Part shown: positions 23,217 through 30,645 of the stretch, in pieces
Layout of the letters: each line of letters opens with the position of its first letter
How positions within the stretch are numbered: the stretch's first letter is position 1
Origin: Desulfuromonas sp.
Lineage (GTDB): Bacteria > Desulfobacterota > Desulfuromonadia > Desulfuromonadales > Geopsychrobacteraceae
Assembly: GCA_002869665.1 (NCBI GenBank)
Contig: PKUG01000040.1
Location: 2,546-44,879, forward strand
DNA: 42,334 nt
Reading direction: 5' to 3'
Position numbers and translations under genes: made by a program
The notes under the pieces: model-generated
What the model saw: only the letters and a program-made list of their open reading frames with translations
What the model was told of the DNA's origin: nothing
Database searches by the model: none

Positions 23217-24002
23217 TTAAATCGTGATCGTCCCTTCAAGGTAGAGCACTCCGCGTCCGGCCATCTCGACCCGCTCGCCATTGAGGCGGCAGAAGAGCTC
23301 GCCACCGCGTGCGGAAATCTGGCGGGCGTGGAGTTCCGTTTTGCCGAGGGCGGCGGCCCAGTAGGGGGTGAGGACGCAGTGGGCCGAGCCGGTCACCGGA
23401 TCTTCCGGGATGCCGACCTGCGGGGCGAAGAAGCGCGAGACGAAATCGCAGCGTTCCCCCGGGGCGCTGACGATGATGCCGCGACAGTCGAGACGGCCGA
23501 GGGCCGCCATGTCGGGTTTCAGCTCCCGGACGCTCTGCTCATCGGCGACGATCACCAGCAGGTCTTCCCTGGAGCTGAATACCTGCTGTGGCTCAACTCC
23601 CAGGGCAGCAGCCAGCCCGGCGGGTGGCTCGGTCCGGGTTGCCGGCAGGGCCGGGAAGTCGAGGGTCAGTAGCTCCCCGGCGCGGGTAACGGTGAGCTCG
23701 CCACTGTACCGGGTCCGAAAGTTGATACTGTCGCCGCCCCAGCTCAGGCGGTTGAAAAGCACGAAGGCGCTCGCCAGGGTGGCATGGCCACAGAGGGTGA
23801 CCTCGGTGGCCGGGGTGAACCAGCGCAACTCGATGGCATCTTTGGCCGGAACGAGGAAAGCTGTTTCGGAGAGATTGTTCTCCGCTGCGATCTGCTGCAG
23901 GACGGCGTCGTCGGGCCAGCTTTTCAGCGGGCAGACCGCCGCCGGGTTGCCGGAAAAGAGTTCGCTGGTAAAGGCATCGACCTGGTAAATGGAGAATTTC
24001 AT
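23217..24002 (-). CDS. PhzF family isomerase-like protein
   Basis: A 261-residue protein of the PhzF/YddE family (diaminopimelate-epimerase fold). The catalytic Glu of PhzF is matched by Glu46 in N-N-L-S-E-T-A-F. Y-Q-V-D-A-F-T at the start, R-W-F-T-P-A-T-E-V-x-L-C-G-H-A-T-L-A-S-A and E-D-P-V-T-G-S-A-H-C in the second half are all family motifs. The reaction of most members is unknown; PhzF itself acts in phenazine synthesis and no other phz gene is here. The ATG at 24002 follows GGAGG. Confidence 0.9.
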   Translation of the reverse strand: MKFSIYQVDAFTSELFSGNPAAVCPLKSWPDDAVLQQIAAENNLSETAFLVPAKDAIELRWFTPATEVTLCGHATLASAFVLFNRLSWGGDSINFRTRYSGELTVTRAGELLTLDFPALPATRTEPPAGLAAALGVEPQQVFSSREDLLVIVADEQSVRELKPDMAALGRLDCRGIIVSAPGERCDFVSRFFAPQVGIPEDPVTGSAHCVLTPYWAAALGKTELHARQISARGGELFCRLNGERVEMAGRGVLYLEGTITI

Positions 24003-24211
24003 CGGTGTCCCTCCGGGGATGATCAATTGTCGCGCGCATACGGACGCCGTCAAGAATACAGGAGAAAAGGCGATTTCTCCAGCACTTGATGCGCTGTCTG
24101 GTGTACGGCCGGCCCGAGGAGATGCTTGAGGCCAGGCGGGTGAAAATGCTATAGGTGGTGCCCTGTGTATTTTTATGTTGGTTGGAAAACTATTTAGATG
24201 AGGGAGATTTT

Positions 24212-25126
24212 ATGAAAATGCGTCATCTGTTCCTGGCTCTTGCCGTGGCGGCCCTGCCCCTGTTTGCCGGTTCGCCGGTCGCGGCCTATGATCAACCGTC
24301 GGTGAATCTCGGATTCACCAGCTTTCTCGATGGCGGCCCGCCGGCCGGGCCGGGATTTTACGCGACGGAATACCTGCAGTATTACACGGCCGATAAGCTC
24401 GCCGACATGCCGATTCCGGACCCCGAGCTCGATGTCCTCGTCAGCCTTAACCAGCTGCTTTACCAGTCCGATCAGCCGCTCCTTCTCGGCGGCAAATGGG
24501 GTCTTGACGTCATTGTGCCGATCGTCTCCTTCGACAGCAACCCGCTGCCGGAAAACGGTGCCGGTCTCGGTGACATCGTTATCGGCCCCTACCTGCAGTG
24601 GGACCCGGTGATGGGGGAAAAGGGGCCGCTCTTCATGCAGCGGGTTGAGTTCCAGTTCATTCTGCCGACCGGACGTTACGATAACGACAAGGCGCTGAAC
24701 CCGGGGAGCAATTACTTTTCGTTCAACCCCTACTGGGCGGCGACCCTGTTCCTCGGGCCCAAGCTGACCGCTTCCTGGCGCCTGCATTATCTGTGGAACG
24801 CCAAAAACGACGATCCCTTTGTCGGTTACGGTGCCGACGATCTCCAGGCGGGTCAGGCGGTTCACGGGAACTTCGCTATGGCCTATGAAGTCGTCCCCAA
24901 GATGCTGCGCCTCGGGGTAAACGGCTATTTCTTCAACCAGATCAGCAAATCGAAAATCGATGGGGACAAGGTGTCGGGCAAGGAGAAGGTTTTCGCCATC
25001 GGACCGGGCGCCCTGCTGAGTCTGTCGCAGGATACCCACATCTTCTTTAACGCCTACTTCGAATCGAGCGCCGAACAGCGTCCAGAGGGGGAACGCTATC
25101 TGCTTCGTCTCGTTCATCACTTTTGA
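24212..25126 (+). CDS. Outer-membrane beta-barrel-like protein (SphA/phenol meta-degradation COG4313 type)
   Basis: A 304-residue exported protein. The signal peptide ends at S-P-V-A-A near residue 24, with GAGGGAG before the ATG at 24212. The mature part is rich in alternating amphipathic strands, and has G-A-G-L-G-D-I-V-I-G-P-Y-L-Q-W, F-I-L-P-T-G-R-Y-D and N-P-G-S-N-Y-F-S-F-N-P-Y-W-A, the pattern of COG4313 proteins, often found near aromatic-degradation genes. It ends in R-L-V-H-H-F, with a C-terminal Phe as in many barrels. Role: probably uptake of hydrophobic compounds, inferred. No partner genes are nearby. Confidence 0.8.
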   Translation: MKMRHLFLALAVAALPLFAGSPVAAYDQPSVNLGFTSFLDGGPPAGPGFYATEYLQYYTADKLADMPIPDPELDVLVSLNQLLYQSDQPLLLGGKWGLDVIVPIVSFDSNPLPENGAGLGDIVIGPYLQWDPVMGEKGPLFMQRVEFQFILPTGRYDNDKALNPGSNYFSFNPYWAATLFLGPKLTASWRLHYLWNAKNDDPFVGYGADDLQAGQAVHGNFAMAYEVVPKMLRLGVNGYFFNQISKSKIDGDKVSGKEKVFAIGPGALLSLSQDTHIFFNAYFESSAEQRPEGERYLLRLVHHF

Positions 25127-25171
25127 TGGCGGCGCAAAAACGTGCCAACTGCTGACCGGTATCCAACGATC

Positions 25172-25205
25172 AAGGGGCGTGCCTTAACGGGCACGCCCCT
25201 TTTTC
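25172..25205 (+). terminator. Rho-independent terminator
   Basis: A stem AGGGGCGTGCC/GGCACGCCCCT with a TTAACG loop, ending in a run of five T. It lies 45 bases after the barrel-protein stop. Confidence 0.92.
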
Positions 25206-25246
25206 ATTTTTTGCGGTCGCTGATGAGGGTGGCGACGGGCGCGGCC

Positions 25247-26197
25247 TCAGGTTGTCGCCCGGTTGAGCGGTTCAAGCCCCTGCTCCACACGGGCAATGTT
25301 GGCGCACACGCCGCGGGCGATCCCGGCGATGGCGACGTCGGTGCAGCCGGCGCAGTGGGGGGTGGCGATGACGTTATAAGAAAAGACTGGGTCGTCCGGA
25401 TCGGGCGGCTCGTCCCAGAAGACATCGAGCCCGGCCCCGGCGATCTGCCCCGTCGCCAGCGCCTCTTCCAGCGCGGCGCGGTCGATCAGTCCGCCGCGGG
25501 CAAGGTTGATGAGGAAGGCGCCCGGTTTCATTTGGGTGAAGGTGTCGTGGTCGAAGAGGTTCGCCGTGTCGCTGTTGACCGGCAGGGCGAGGACGACGTA
25601 ATCCGATTGTTCCAGCAGTTCAGGGAGCTGCTCCGGGGTGCCGACCCAGTCGAGGTCGAGTTCTTTTTGTGCAGCTTCAGGTGCGTTCTGCTTCACTCCG
25701 ATCAGACGCACGCCGAAAGGGCGCAGGCGGGCGATCAGCGCCCGGCCGATTCCGCCCAGACCGATGATGCCGACGGTCTTTCCGGAGAGCGCCAGCCCCT
25801 TCGGTTCCCCCATCGTCCGTTGCTGCAGCCCGGCGGCCATGCCGCTGATGTTGCGTGACAGGCCGATCATGAAGTAGATCCCCAGTTCGGCCACCGAATC
25901 GGCGTTGCCCGAAACATCGGTCGGCACATTCGCGACCATGATTCCCCGCGCATCCGCCGCCGCGATATCGACCCCTTCCAGTCCCGCTCCGCACTGCTGA
26001 ATCAGCTGCAGCCGGTCGGCCGTTGCCAGCAGCTCCGCGGTGATCCGCCCCATGGTCGGGATGAGCACGTCGTAGCCCGCCAGCGAGTCAATCGCAAACG
26101 AGCCGTTGACGACATACTCATGCTGCGGCAGGTTTTTGCGCAGCTCATGCAGCATCCCGCCCCAGGCATTCTCCCCGGCCGCAAACAATATCTTCAA
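25247..26197 (-). CDS. D-isomer-specific 2-hydroxyacid dehydrogenase
   Basis: A 316-residue NAD(P)-dependent dehydrogenase. Rossmann motif G-L-G-G-I-G at 146-151; catalytic Arg234 in L-A-R-G-G-L-I-D, Glu263 in D-E-P-P-D-P-D-D-P and His281 in T-P-H-C-A-G. It is a different branch from the dehydrogenase at 8094: GLGGIG rather than GYGNIG, and a Trp-Asp-Glu-Pro-Pro sequence near the active Glu. The start is a TTG; GGAGG lies at the right distance, and no ATG fits. Substrate unknown. Confidence 0.87.
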   Translation of the reverse strand: MKILFAAGENAWGGMLHELRKNLPQHEYVVNGSFAIDSLAGYDVLIPTMGRITAELLATADRLQLIQQCGAGLEGVDIAAADARGIMVANVPTDVSGNADSVAELGIYFMIGLSRNISGMAAGLQQRTMGEPKGLALSGKTVGIIGLGGIGRALIARLRPFGVRLIGVKQNAPEAAQKELDLDWVGTPEQLPELLEQSDYVVLALPVNSDTANLFDHDTFTQMKPGAFLINLARGGLIDRAALEEALATGQIAGAGLDVFWDEPPDPDDPVFSYNVIATPHCAGCTDVAIAGIARGVCANIARVEQGLEPLNRATT

Positions 26198-26365
26198 AAC
26201 GTCCCTCCGTTTCGATTTCAGGTTGTCAGATCGATGTCGGAACCGATCTTGGCAAGGTAAAAGAAAGATTGGGGTTGGTCAAGCAATGGAGAGGGTGACG
26301 GAATAATCCAAGTCCGCTGCAGATGGGATCTGCTCAAATCCGACAAGGCATCCTTCACGCCTTCT

Positions 26366-26590
26366 CAAGACGCAAAGGTGCCAAGGAGGTCTTTGAGGCT
26401 TTAACTGTAAACCCAGAAAAAAAGGTTTTGGTTCTGACTCTCTTTGCGTCTCCGCGTGAGGCAAGGGTTTTGATTTTGGGTGCGGCGCCTGTTTTCTTGA
26501 CGGTTCGGGGATATGGGTATAGTTTTTTCAGGGTATTTGCTGTGTAATTAACCAGTTGCACAGGAGCGGAAGTGAGGAGTAGGGGGATCA
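26366..26590. repeat. Dispersed repeat, copy A
   Basis: A ~225-base element that recurs at 28777-28992. The core 26443-26526 is identical over 84 bases to 28846-28929; the flanks (AAACCCAGAAAAAAAGGTTT before, a GGAG-rich tail after) are similar. It contains the phrase CTTTGCGTCTCCGCGTGAGG, seen in dispersed repeats of Geobacter-like and Bacteroidota genomes. Short frames across it on both strands are not regarded as genes. Copy A lies directly before rhuM-fic and its tail supplies the ribosome site. Confidence 0.88.
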
Positions 26591-26592
26591 AT

Positions 26593-27576
26593 ATGAAAAA
26601 TCTGGTTCTTTACGAAACTGAAAACGGACAGACGAAACTTGAAGTCCACTTACAAGAGGATACTCTCTGGCTGACCCAGGCACAGCTGGCGGAACTTTTT
26701 GACGTCAACGTGCCGGCAATTTCCAAACACGTTAGCAACATCATCAAGTCAGGCGAACTTGATCCAGATGCAACTATTTCCAAAATGGAAAAAGTTCAGT
26801 GGGAAGGGGATAGAAAGGTTCGCAGAAAACAAGTTTCTTATAATCTCGATATGATTATCTCGATAGGCTATCGAGTCAATTCTTCAAAAGCAACCCGATT
26901 TCGGATTTGGTCAACCCACGTGTTGCGTGACCACTTGGTGCAGGGCTATACCCTCAACGAGCAACGGCTGCATGAGGAGCAAGCTAAACTTCAGGAGATG
27001 AAGAGAGCCATCGACCTGCTTGCGCGAACCCTGGAGCAGCAGCAACTGGTTAAAGATGCCGGACAGGATGTGCTGCGGGTCATCACCGATTATGCCTACG
27101 CTCTGGCGACCCTCGACCGCTACGATCACGGAACTCTGGAAGTCGAAGCCACCAGCGGCCCGGCGTCTTTTGTGCTTGAATACGACGAGGCGATCAAGGT
27201 TGTGCTCTCCATGAAAGACGATTTTTCCGGTCTTTTCGGACAGGAGAAAGACCAAGGCTTCAAAAGCGCCCTGGGTGCCGTTTATCAGACCTTTGACGGT
27301 AAGGACGTTTACCCAAGTATCGAAGAAAAAGCCGCCAACCTGCTCTACTTCGTCGTCAAGAATCATGCCTTCACCGACGGCAACAAGCGCATCGCTGCCG
27401 CAATCTTCATCTTTTTTCTGGCGCGCAACGGCATTCTCTACCGGGAGGATGGCTCCAAGCGCCTGGCCGATAACCTGCTGGTCGCGCTGACCCTGCTGAT
27501 TGCCGAGAGCAAGCCGGAGGAAAAGGATACTTTGGTCAAGGTTGTCGTTAATCTGATTAACCGGAATAATGGCTGA
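26593..27576 (+). CDS. RhuM-Fic/Doc fusion protein
   Basis: A 327-residue protein. Residues 1-130 are a RhuM-type domain: helix-turn-helix-like W-L-T-Q-A-Q-L-A-E-L-F-D-V-N-V-P-A-I-S-K-H-V-x-N-I, then Y-N-L-D-M-I-I-S-I-G-Y-R-V-N-S and F-R-I-W-S-T-H-V-L-R. A coiled-coil linker (140-165) leads to a Fic/Doc domain whose active motif is HAFTDGNKR at 258-266 (consensus H-x-F-x-D/E-G-N-K/G-R). Doc enzymes phosphorylate EF-Tu; Fic enzymes AMPylate targets. An inhibitory S-x-x-x-E-G/N motif of class I-III Fic is not evident. It is full length and likely a toxin-like or regulatory effector. Confidence 0.85.
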   Translation: MKNLVLYETENGQTKLEVHLQEDTLWLTQAQLAELFDVNVPAISKHVSNIIKSGELDPDATISKMEKVQWEGDRKVRRKQVSYNLDMIISIGYRVNSSKATRFRIWSTHVLRDHLVQGYTLNEQRLHEEQAKLQEMKRAIDLLARTLEQQQLVKDAGQDVLRVITDYAYALATLDRYDHGTLEVEATSGPASFVLEYDEAIKVVLSMKDDFSGLFGQEKDQGFKSALGAVYQTFDGKDVYPSIEEKAANLLYFVVKNHAFTDGNKRIAAAIFIFFLARNGILYREDGSKRLADNLLVALTLLIAESKPEEKDTLVKVVVNLINRNNG

Positions 27577-27634
27577 TGAGTTACCGGGCGTGCGGTTTTT
27601 TATTGCTGAAATATGACGGATAACAGAGGGGGGC

Positions 27635-28048
27635 ATGGCGGTGGGAAATACGAATTTACCTGAAGAAAACCTTCAAAGCATGATTTTCACCATGCGCGGC
27701 GTTCAGGTCATGATTGACAGGGATCTGGCTTCAATTTACCAGGTTGAAAGCAAACGTCTGAATGAACAGGTAAAAAGAAATATTGTCCGTTTTCCTGAGG
27801 CGTTTCGGTTCCAGCTCAATGATGTCGAGAAAGAGGAACTGGTCGCAAATTGCGACCGGTTCAAATCTTTGAAGCATTCTACAGTCAACCCTTATGCCTT
27901 CATCGAGCAGGGTGTCGCTATGCTCTTCGCGATACTGCGTAGTGAAACCGCCATCCGTTCCAGCATCCACATCATGGATGTCGCTTTTTTCAATTACCGT
28001 CGTCGCGTGCTGGCCCAACTGTTGTTGCGCCCCGATGAGACTGGATGA
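27635..28048 (+). CDS. ORF6N domain protein, C-terminally short
   Basis: 137 residues matching the ORF6N DNA-binding domain of phage regulators: V-M-I-D-R-D-L-A-x-I-Y-x-V-E-x-K-R-L-N-E-Q-V-K-R-N, F-P-x-x-F-x-F-Q-L, A-F-I-E-Q-G-V-A-M-L-x-A-I-L-R-S-E-T-A-I. Usual members run 50 to 150 residues further; here the similarity ends near residue 115 and a short unrelated tail follows. Its stop overlaps the next start by four bases (ATGA). It may be shortened by a frameshift near the T-run at about 27985. Confidence 0.75.
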   Translation: MAVGNTNLPEENLQSMIFTMRGVQVMIDRDLASIYQVESKRLNEQVKRNIVRFPEAFRFQLNDVEKEELVANCDRFKSLKHSTVNPYAFIEQGVAMLFAILRSETAIRSSIHIMDVAFFNYRRRVLAQLLLRPDETG

Positions 28049-28668
28049 GTATTGTTATGATCCATCTTCATACCAGCAAAGTATTTACTGATGACCTGGC
28101 CAGCGCCGGCTGTATCCTTCCATCCGCCGCGACCGGAAACGCCTGGCATTGGTACGCGCACCGCATCACGCTGAAGCGGAAGAAGTGCATTATTGTCATG
28201 GAGGAGACCAGCCGTTACGCACTGATTTTTGTCGGGTTGAGGAAGCTTGACTTTGCCGGTTTCGACAAAGTGCTGCGTTCACGCATTGTCGCTGAAGCGA
28301 GCTGGTTATGCGACCTGCCACACCCCGGTCCCAACGAGCGACTGATTAAGGCAGTTCAGGGGAAATGTTTCCCTGTTGCCTGTTCGCAGGGCCTGGACCG
28401 CAGTGTTCAGGCGCACATCCGGCAAGTCGCCGATGAACTGGATTATCTGGTGCGCTACCGTTTCGAACGCCTGCCTGAATCAGCAGAAGAGGAGTTTGCC
28501 CTGGGGAACCTTGTCAATGACACGTTGCGCAAGCGCGGCGGCGACAAGGACTATTTCTATCCTCAGAAAAAATGGCGCGAATCGCTGTTGAGCCTGCTGA
28601 CCTCACAGAACAATTCAAACGTGGTGAATCTGGCGGACTTTAGGAAGGGCCGGAAAGAAGGCCGATAA
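28045..28668 (+). CDS. DUF6933 domain protein
   Basis: A 207-residue protein of unknown function. I-H-L-H-T-S-K, W-H-W-Y-A-H-R-I-T-L-K-R-K-K-C-I-I-V-M-E-E-T-S-R-Y and D-F-A-G-F-D-K-V-L match the DUF6933 pattern, whose members are often next to toxin-antitoxin or plasmid genes. The start may be the coupled ATG at 28045 or, by family length, the ATG at 28057; both lack a strong ribosome site. The C-terminus is basic (R-K-G-R-K-E-G-R). Confidence 0.7.
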   Translation: MSIVMIHLHTSKVFTDDLASAGCILPSAATGNAWHWYAHRITLKRKKCIIVMEETSRYALIFVGLRKLDFAGFDKVLRSRIVAEASWLCDLPHPGPNERLIKAVQGKCFPVACSQGLDRSVQAHIRQVADELDYLVRYRFERLPESAEEEFALGNLVNDTLRKRGGDKDYFYPQKKWRESLLSLLTSQNNSNVVNLADFRKGRKEGR

Positions 28669-28776
28669 AATCGGCCGCTATCAATCCGCAACCGGTAAAG
28701 AAATCATATGATCTTCGGTGCAGATACTGTCTAATCGAATCTGTAAAGACTTCACGTCCGTTCGCTGTTCGCTCAC

Positions 28777-28992
28777 TTGAGACGCAAAGACGCGAAGAAG
28801 CGTTTTAACCCAAAAAAAGATTTTGATTCTGCTTCTCTTTGCGCCTTTGCGTCTCCGCGTGAGGCAAGGGTTTTGATTTTGGGTGCGGCGCCTGTTTTCT
28901 TGACGGTTCGGGGATATGGGTATAGTTTTGTCGGAGTGTTTTTCAGTGTGATCAGCCAGTAGCACGGGAGAGGGATGTGAGGAGTCGGGGGC
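28777..28992. repeat. Dispersed repeat, copy B
   Basis: Second copy of the element at 26366-26590, same orientation, about 2.4 kb away, identical over 28846-28929. The two copies bracket the rhuM-fic, ORF6N and DUF6933 genes. The gap from 28669 to 29144 otherwise holds only the terminator-like hairpin below. Confidence 0.88.
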
Positions 28993-29014
28993 ACATCATA
29001 GATTGAAAGTGAAG

Positions 29015-29050
29015 CCGCATTGTCCGGGGTGACCGGGCATGCGGTTTTTT
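29015..29050 (+). terminator. Rho-independent terminator
   Basis: Stem CCGCAT plus GTCCGG against CCGGGC plus ATGCGG with a T bulge and a GGTGA loop, followed by six T. No gene ends close to it; the preceding stop is 346 bases away. Confidence 0.7.
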
Positions 29051-29144
29051 GTTTTTTTGCGAAGATAGCAAATTCAGGGAAATTGGCACTGTCTCCCCCT
29101 ATCGTATCCGGTTTTGAAAATGGAAGTCGTCAGAAAGGCCAGAG

Positions 29145-29387
29145 ATGAACATTACGCCGGTAAATTTCGAGGATTACGACATCCGCAGGGTCTATGACGA
29201 AAAGACCGAAACCTGGTATTTCTCCGTCGTGGATATCATCCGGGCTCTGTTGCAGCAGCCTGATTTCCAGGCGGCCAGAAACTACTGGAAGGTATTGAAA
29301 ATCAGGTTGAACAAGGAAGGCAGCGAGTCGGTTACAAAATGTAACCGACTGAAACTGGAAGCAGCTGACGGGGAAGGCAGAAAATAA
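29145..29387 (+). pseudogene. Truncated Bro-N domain (phage antirepressor-like) gene
   Basis: An 80-codon frame whose product matches the N-terminus of Bro-N proteins: I-R-R-V-Y-D-E-K-T-E-T-W-Y-F-S-V-V-D-I-I, Q-Q-P-D-F-Q-x-A-R-x-Y-W-K-V-L-K-x-R-L-x-K-E-G-S-E, N-R-L-K-L-E-A-A-D-G. Family members continue with R-L-T-D-V-A and reach about 180 to 280 residues; here the frame ends at E-G-R-K. It is probably a fragment; a short functional protein cannot be excluded. AAAGG precedes the ATG. Confidence 0.65.
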
Positions 29388-29393
29388 ATACGT

Positions 29394-29438
29394 CCGTACG
29401 CAGTTTCATGCGGATTATCCCCGTGCGTGCGGTTTTTT
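29394..29438 (+). terminator. Rho-independent terminator
   Basis: Stem CCGTACGCA/TGCGTGCGG (one T-G pair) around a 21-base loop, followed by six T, just after the Bro-N fragment. Confidence 0.65.
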
Positions 29439-29454
29439 CATTGGAGAGGTTCAG

Positions 29455-30243
29455 GTGCCTAAAGGGAAGATATGGTCACGTGAAGAGTTGATGCTTGCGA
29501 TGAATTTGTATTGCAAGTTGCCATTCGGCCAACTTCACCGTGGCAACCCGCTAATCATCGAAGTTGCCAACAAATTGGGAAGGACGCCGAGCAGCCTTTC
29601 GATGAAACTCTGCAATCTGGCATCCCTGGACCCGTACCACCAGGAGCGCGGCGTCAAAGGCTTACAGGGGGCAAGTCGGGCAGACCGGGCCGTATGGGAG
29701 GAATTTACGGCCAACTGGGAGGAGTGGGGTGTTGTCAGTGAAGAGCGGCTACAGCAACTTCTTTCGACAACACAGGCGGCTGAGCTACCAAAAACATCCA
29801 TAGTTCGTACTCCAGTTTTGCGCGAGCCGACCGGACCGACAGAGAAGATAGTCTCCGTTAAAGCGCGTCTCGGGCAGTCATTTTTTCGCCAGAGTGTCCT
29901 TGCTTCATACAATGGCTGTTGCTGCGTCACCGGCAACCCGGTCCCTGAGTTGTTGGTGGCGAGCCACATCCTGCCATGGGGAAAATATCCTGAGCAGCGC
30001 CTCAATCCACGCAACGGGCTGTGCCTTGCCCAGACACAGGACGCGGCATTCGATCGGGGGCTCATCACGCTGGATGAAGATTGCCGTCTCGTGCTCAGCC
30101 CTTATCTGAGGGAGTTTTTTCCTAACGTGGCTTTGGCGTGCAATTTCCTCGATTATGAAGGGCGGCAAATTGCCATGCCGGATAAATTCCCGCCTGATGA
30201 TGCGTTCATGCAGTTGCACCGGGAAGAAGTTTTTCAAGGGTAG
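29455..30243 (+). CDS. HNH endonuclease
   Basis: A 262-residue putative nuclease. The N-terminal part has a helix-turn-helix-like stretch (W-S-R-E-E-L-M-L-A-M-N-L-Y, L-G-R-T-P-S-S-L-S-M-K-L-x-N-L-A-S-L-D-P) that is known from this defence-linked group. The C-terminal HNH domain has C-C-C-V-T-G-N-P, A-S-H171-I-L-P-W, N-P-R-N187-G-L-C-L and D-A-A-F-D-R-G, the HNH_2 layout with Asp in place of the last His. It starts at a GTG with GGAGAGG upstream. A restriction role is inferred. Confidence 0.82.
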   Translation: MPKGKIWSREELMLAMNLYCKLPFGQLHRGNPLIIEVANKLGRTPSSLSMKLCNLASLDPYHQERGVKGLQGASRADRAVWEEFTANWEEWGVVSEERLQQLLSTTQAAELPKTSIVRTPVLREPTGPTEKIVSVKARLGQSFFRQSVLASYNGCCCVTGNPVPELLVASHILPWGKYPEQRLNPRNGLCLAQTQDAAFDRGLITLDEDCRLVLSPYLREFFPNVALACNFLDYEGRQIAMPDKFPPDDAFMQLHREEVFQG

Positions 30244-30257
30244 GGCTTGTTTGATGA

Positions 30258-30575
30258 AAGAGAGTCTTCTCCCCCAGCGCCATGTATGCGGATTACCCCA
30301 TAAGCCGGGAGTTGCTGCACTGGGAGTCCCAGGCCAACACCGCCTAGCATCACACCGACGGCCAGAACCTGATTCACCACCAGGAGCGGGGTTATACGGT
30401 GCTGGTCTTTGCCCGTGGGCAGAAGAAGCGGAACAATGTAACGGTGCTGTTCACCTACCTGGGGCCAGTGGATATGGTGAGCTATGAGAGCGAGCGGCCG
30501 ATCAAGATGGTATGGCGGCTCAGGTATCCTATGCCGGTGGAGATGTTTGAGGATAATCGGCGGGGTGGGGGGTGA
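30258..30575 (+). pseudogene. DUF3427-domain remnant with internal stop
   Basis: In one frame the DNA reads Y-A-D-Y-P-I-S-R-E-L-L-H-W-E-S-Q, a TAG stop at 30345-30347, then H-Q-E-R-G-Y-T-V-L-V-F-A-R and Y-L-G-P-V-D-M-V-S-Y-E-S-E-R-P-I-K-M-V-W-R-L-R-Y-P-M-P. This is the DUF3427 domain, which usually sits at the C-terminus of DEAD/DEAH helicases or nucleases. No helicase part is left. The stop at 30345 and the missing 5' end mark it as a remnant. It lies directly after the HNH gene, in a different frame. Confidence 0.75.
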
Positions 30576-30645
30576 ATAATTGTTGAAGGGGCGAAGTTAA
30601 AACGGTGAGCGAAGGCATAAACGCACCATTCAGGGAGCAATCTAC

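Noticed and set aside
26320-26591. Short frames on both strands across the dispersed repeat
   Set aside because: The same peptides recur at the second repeat copy only because the DNA is repeated; they have no ribosome sites and unlikely composition.
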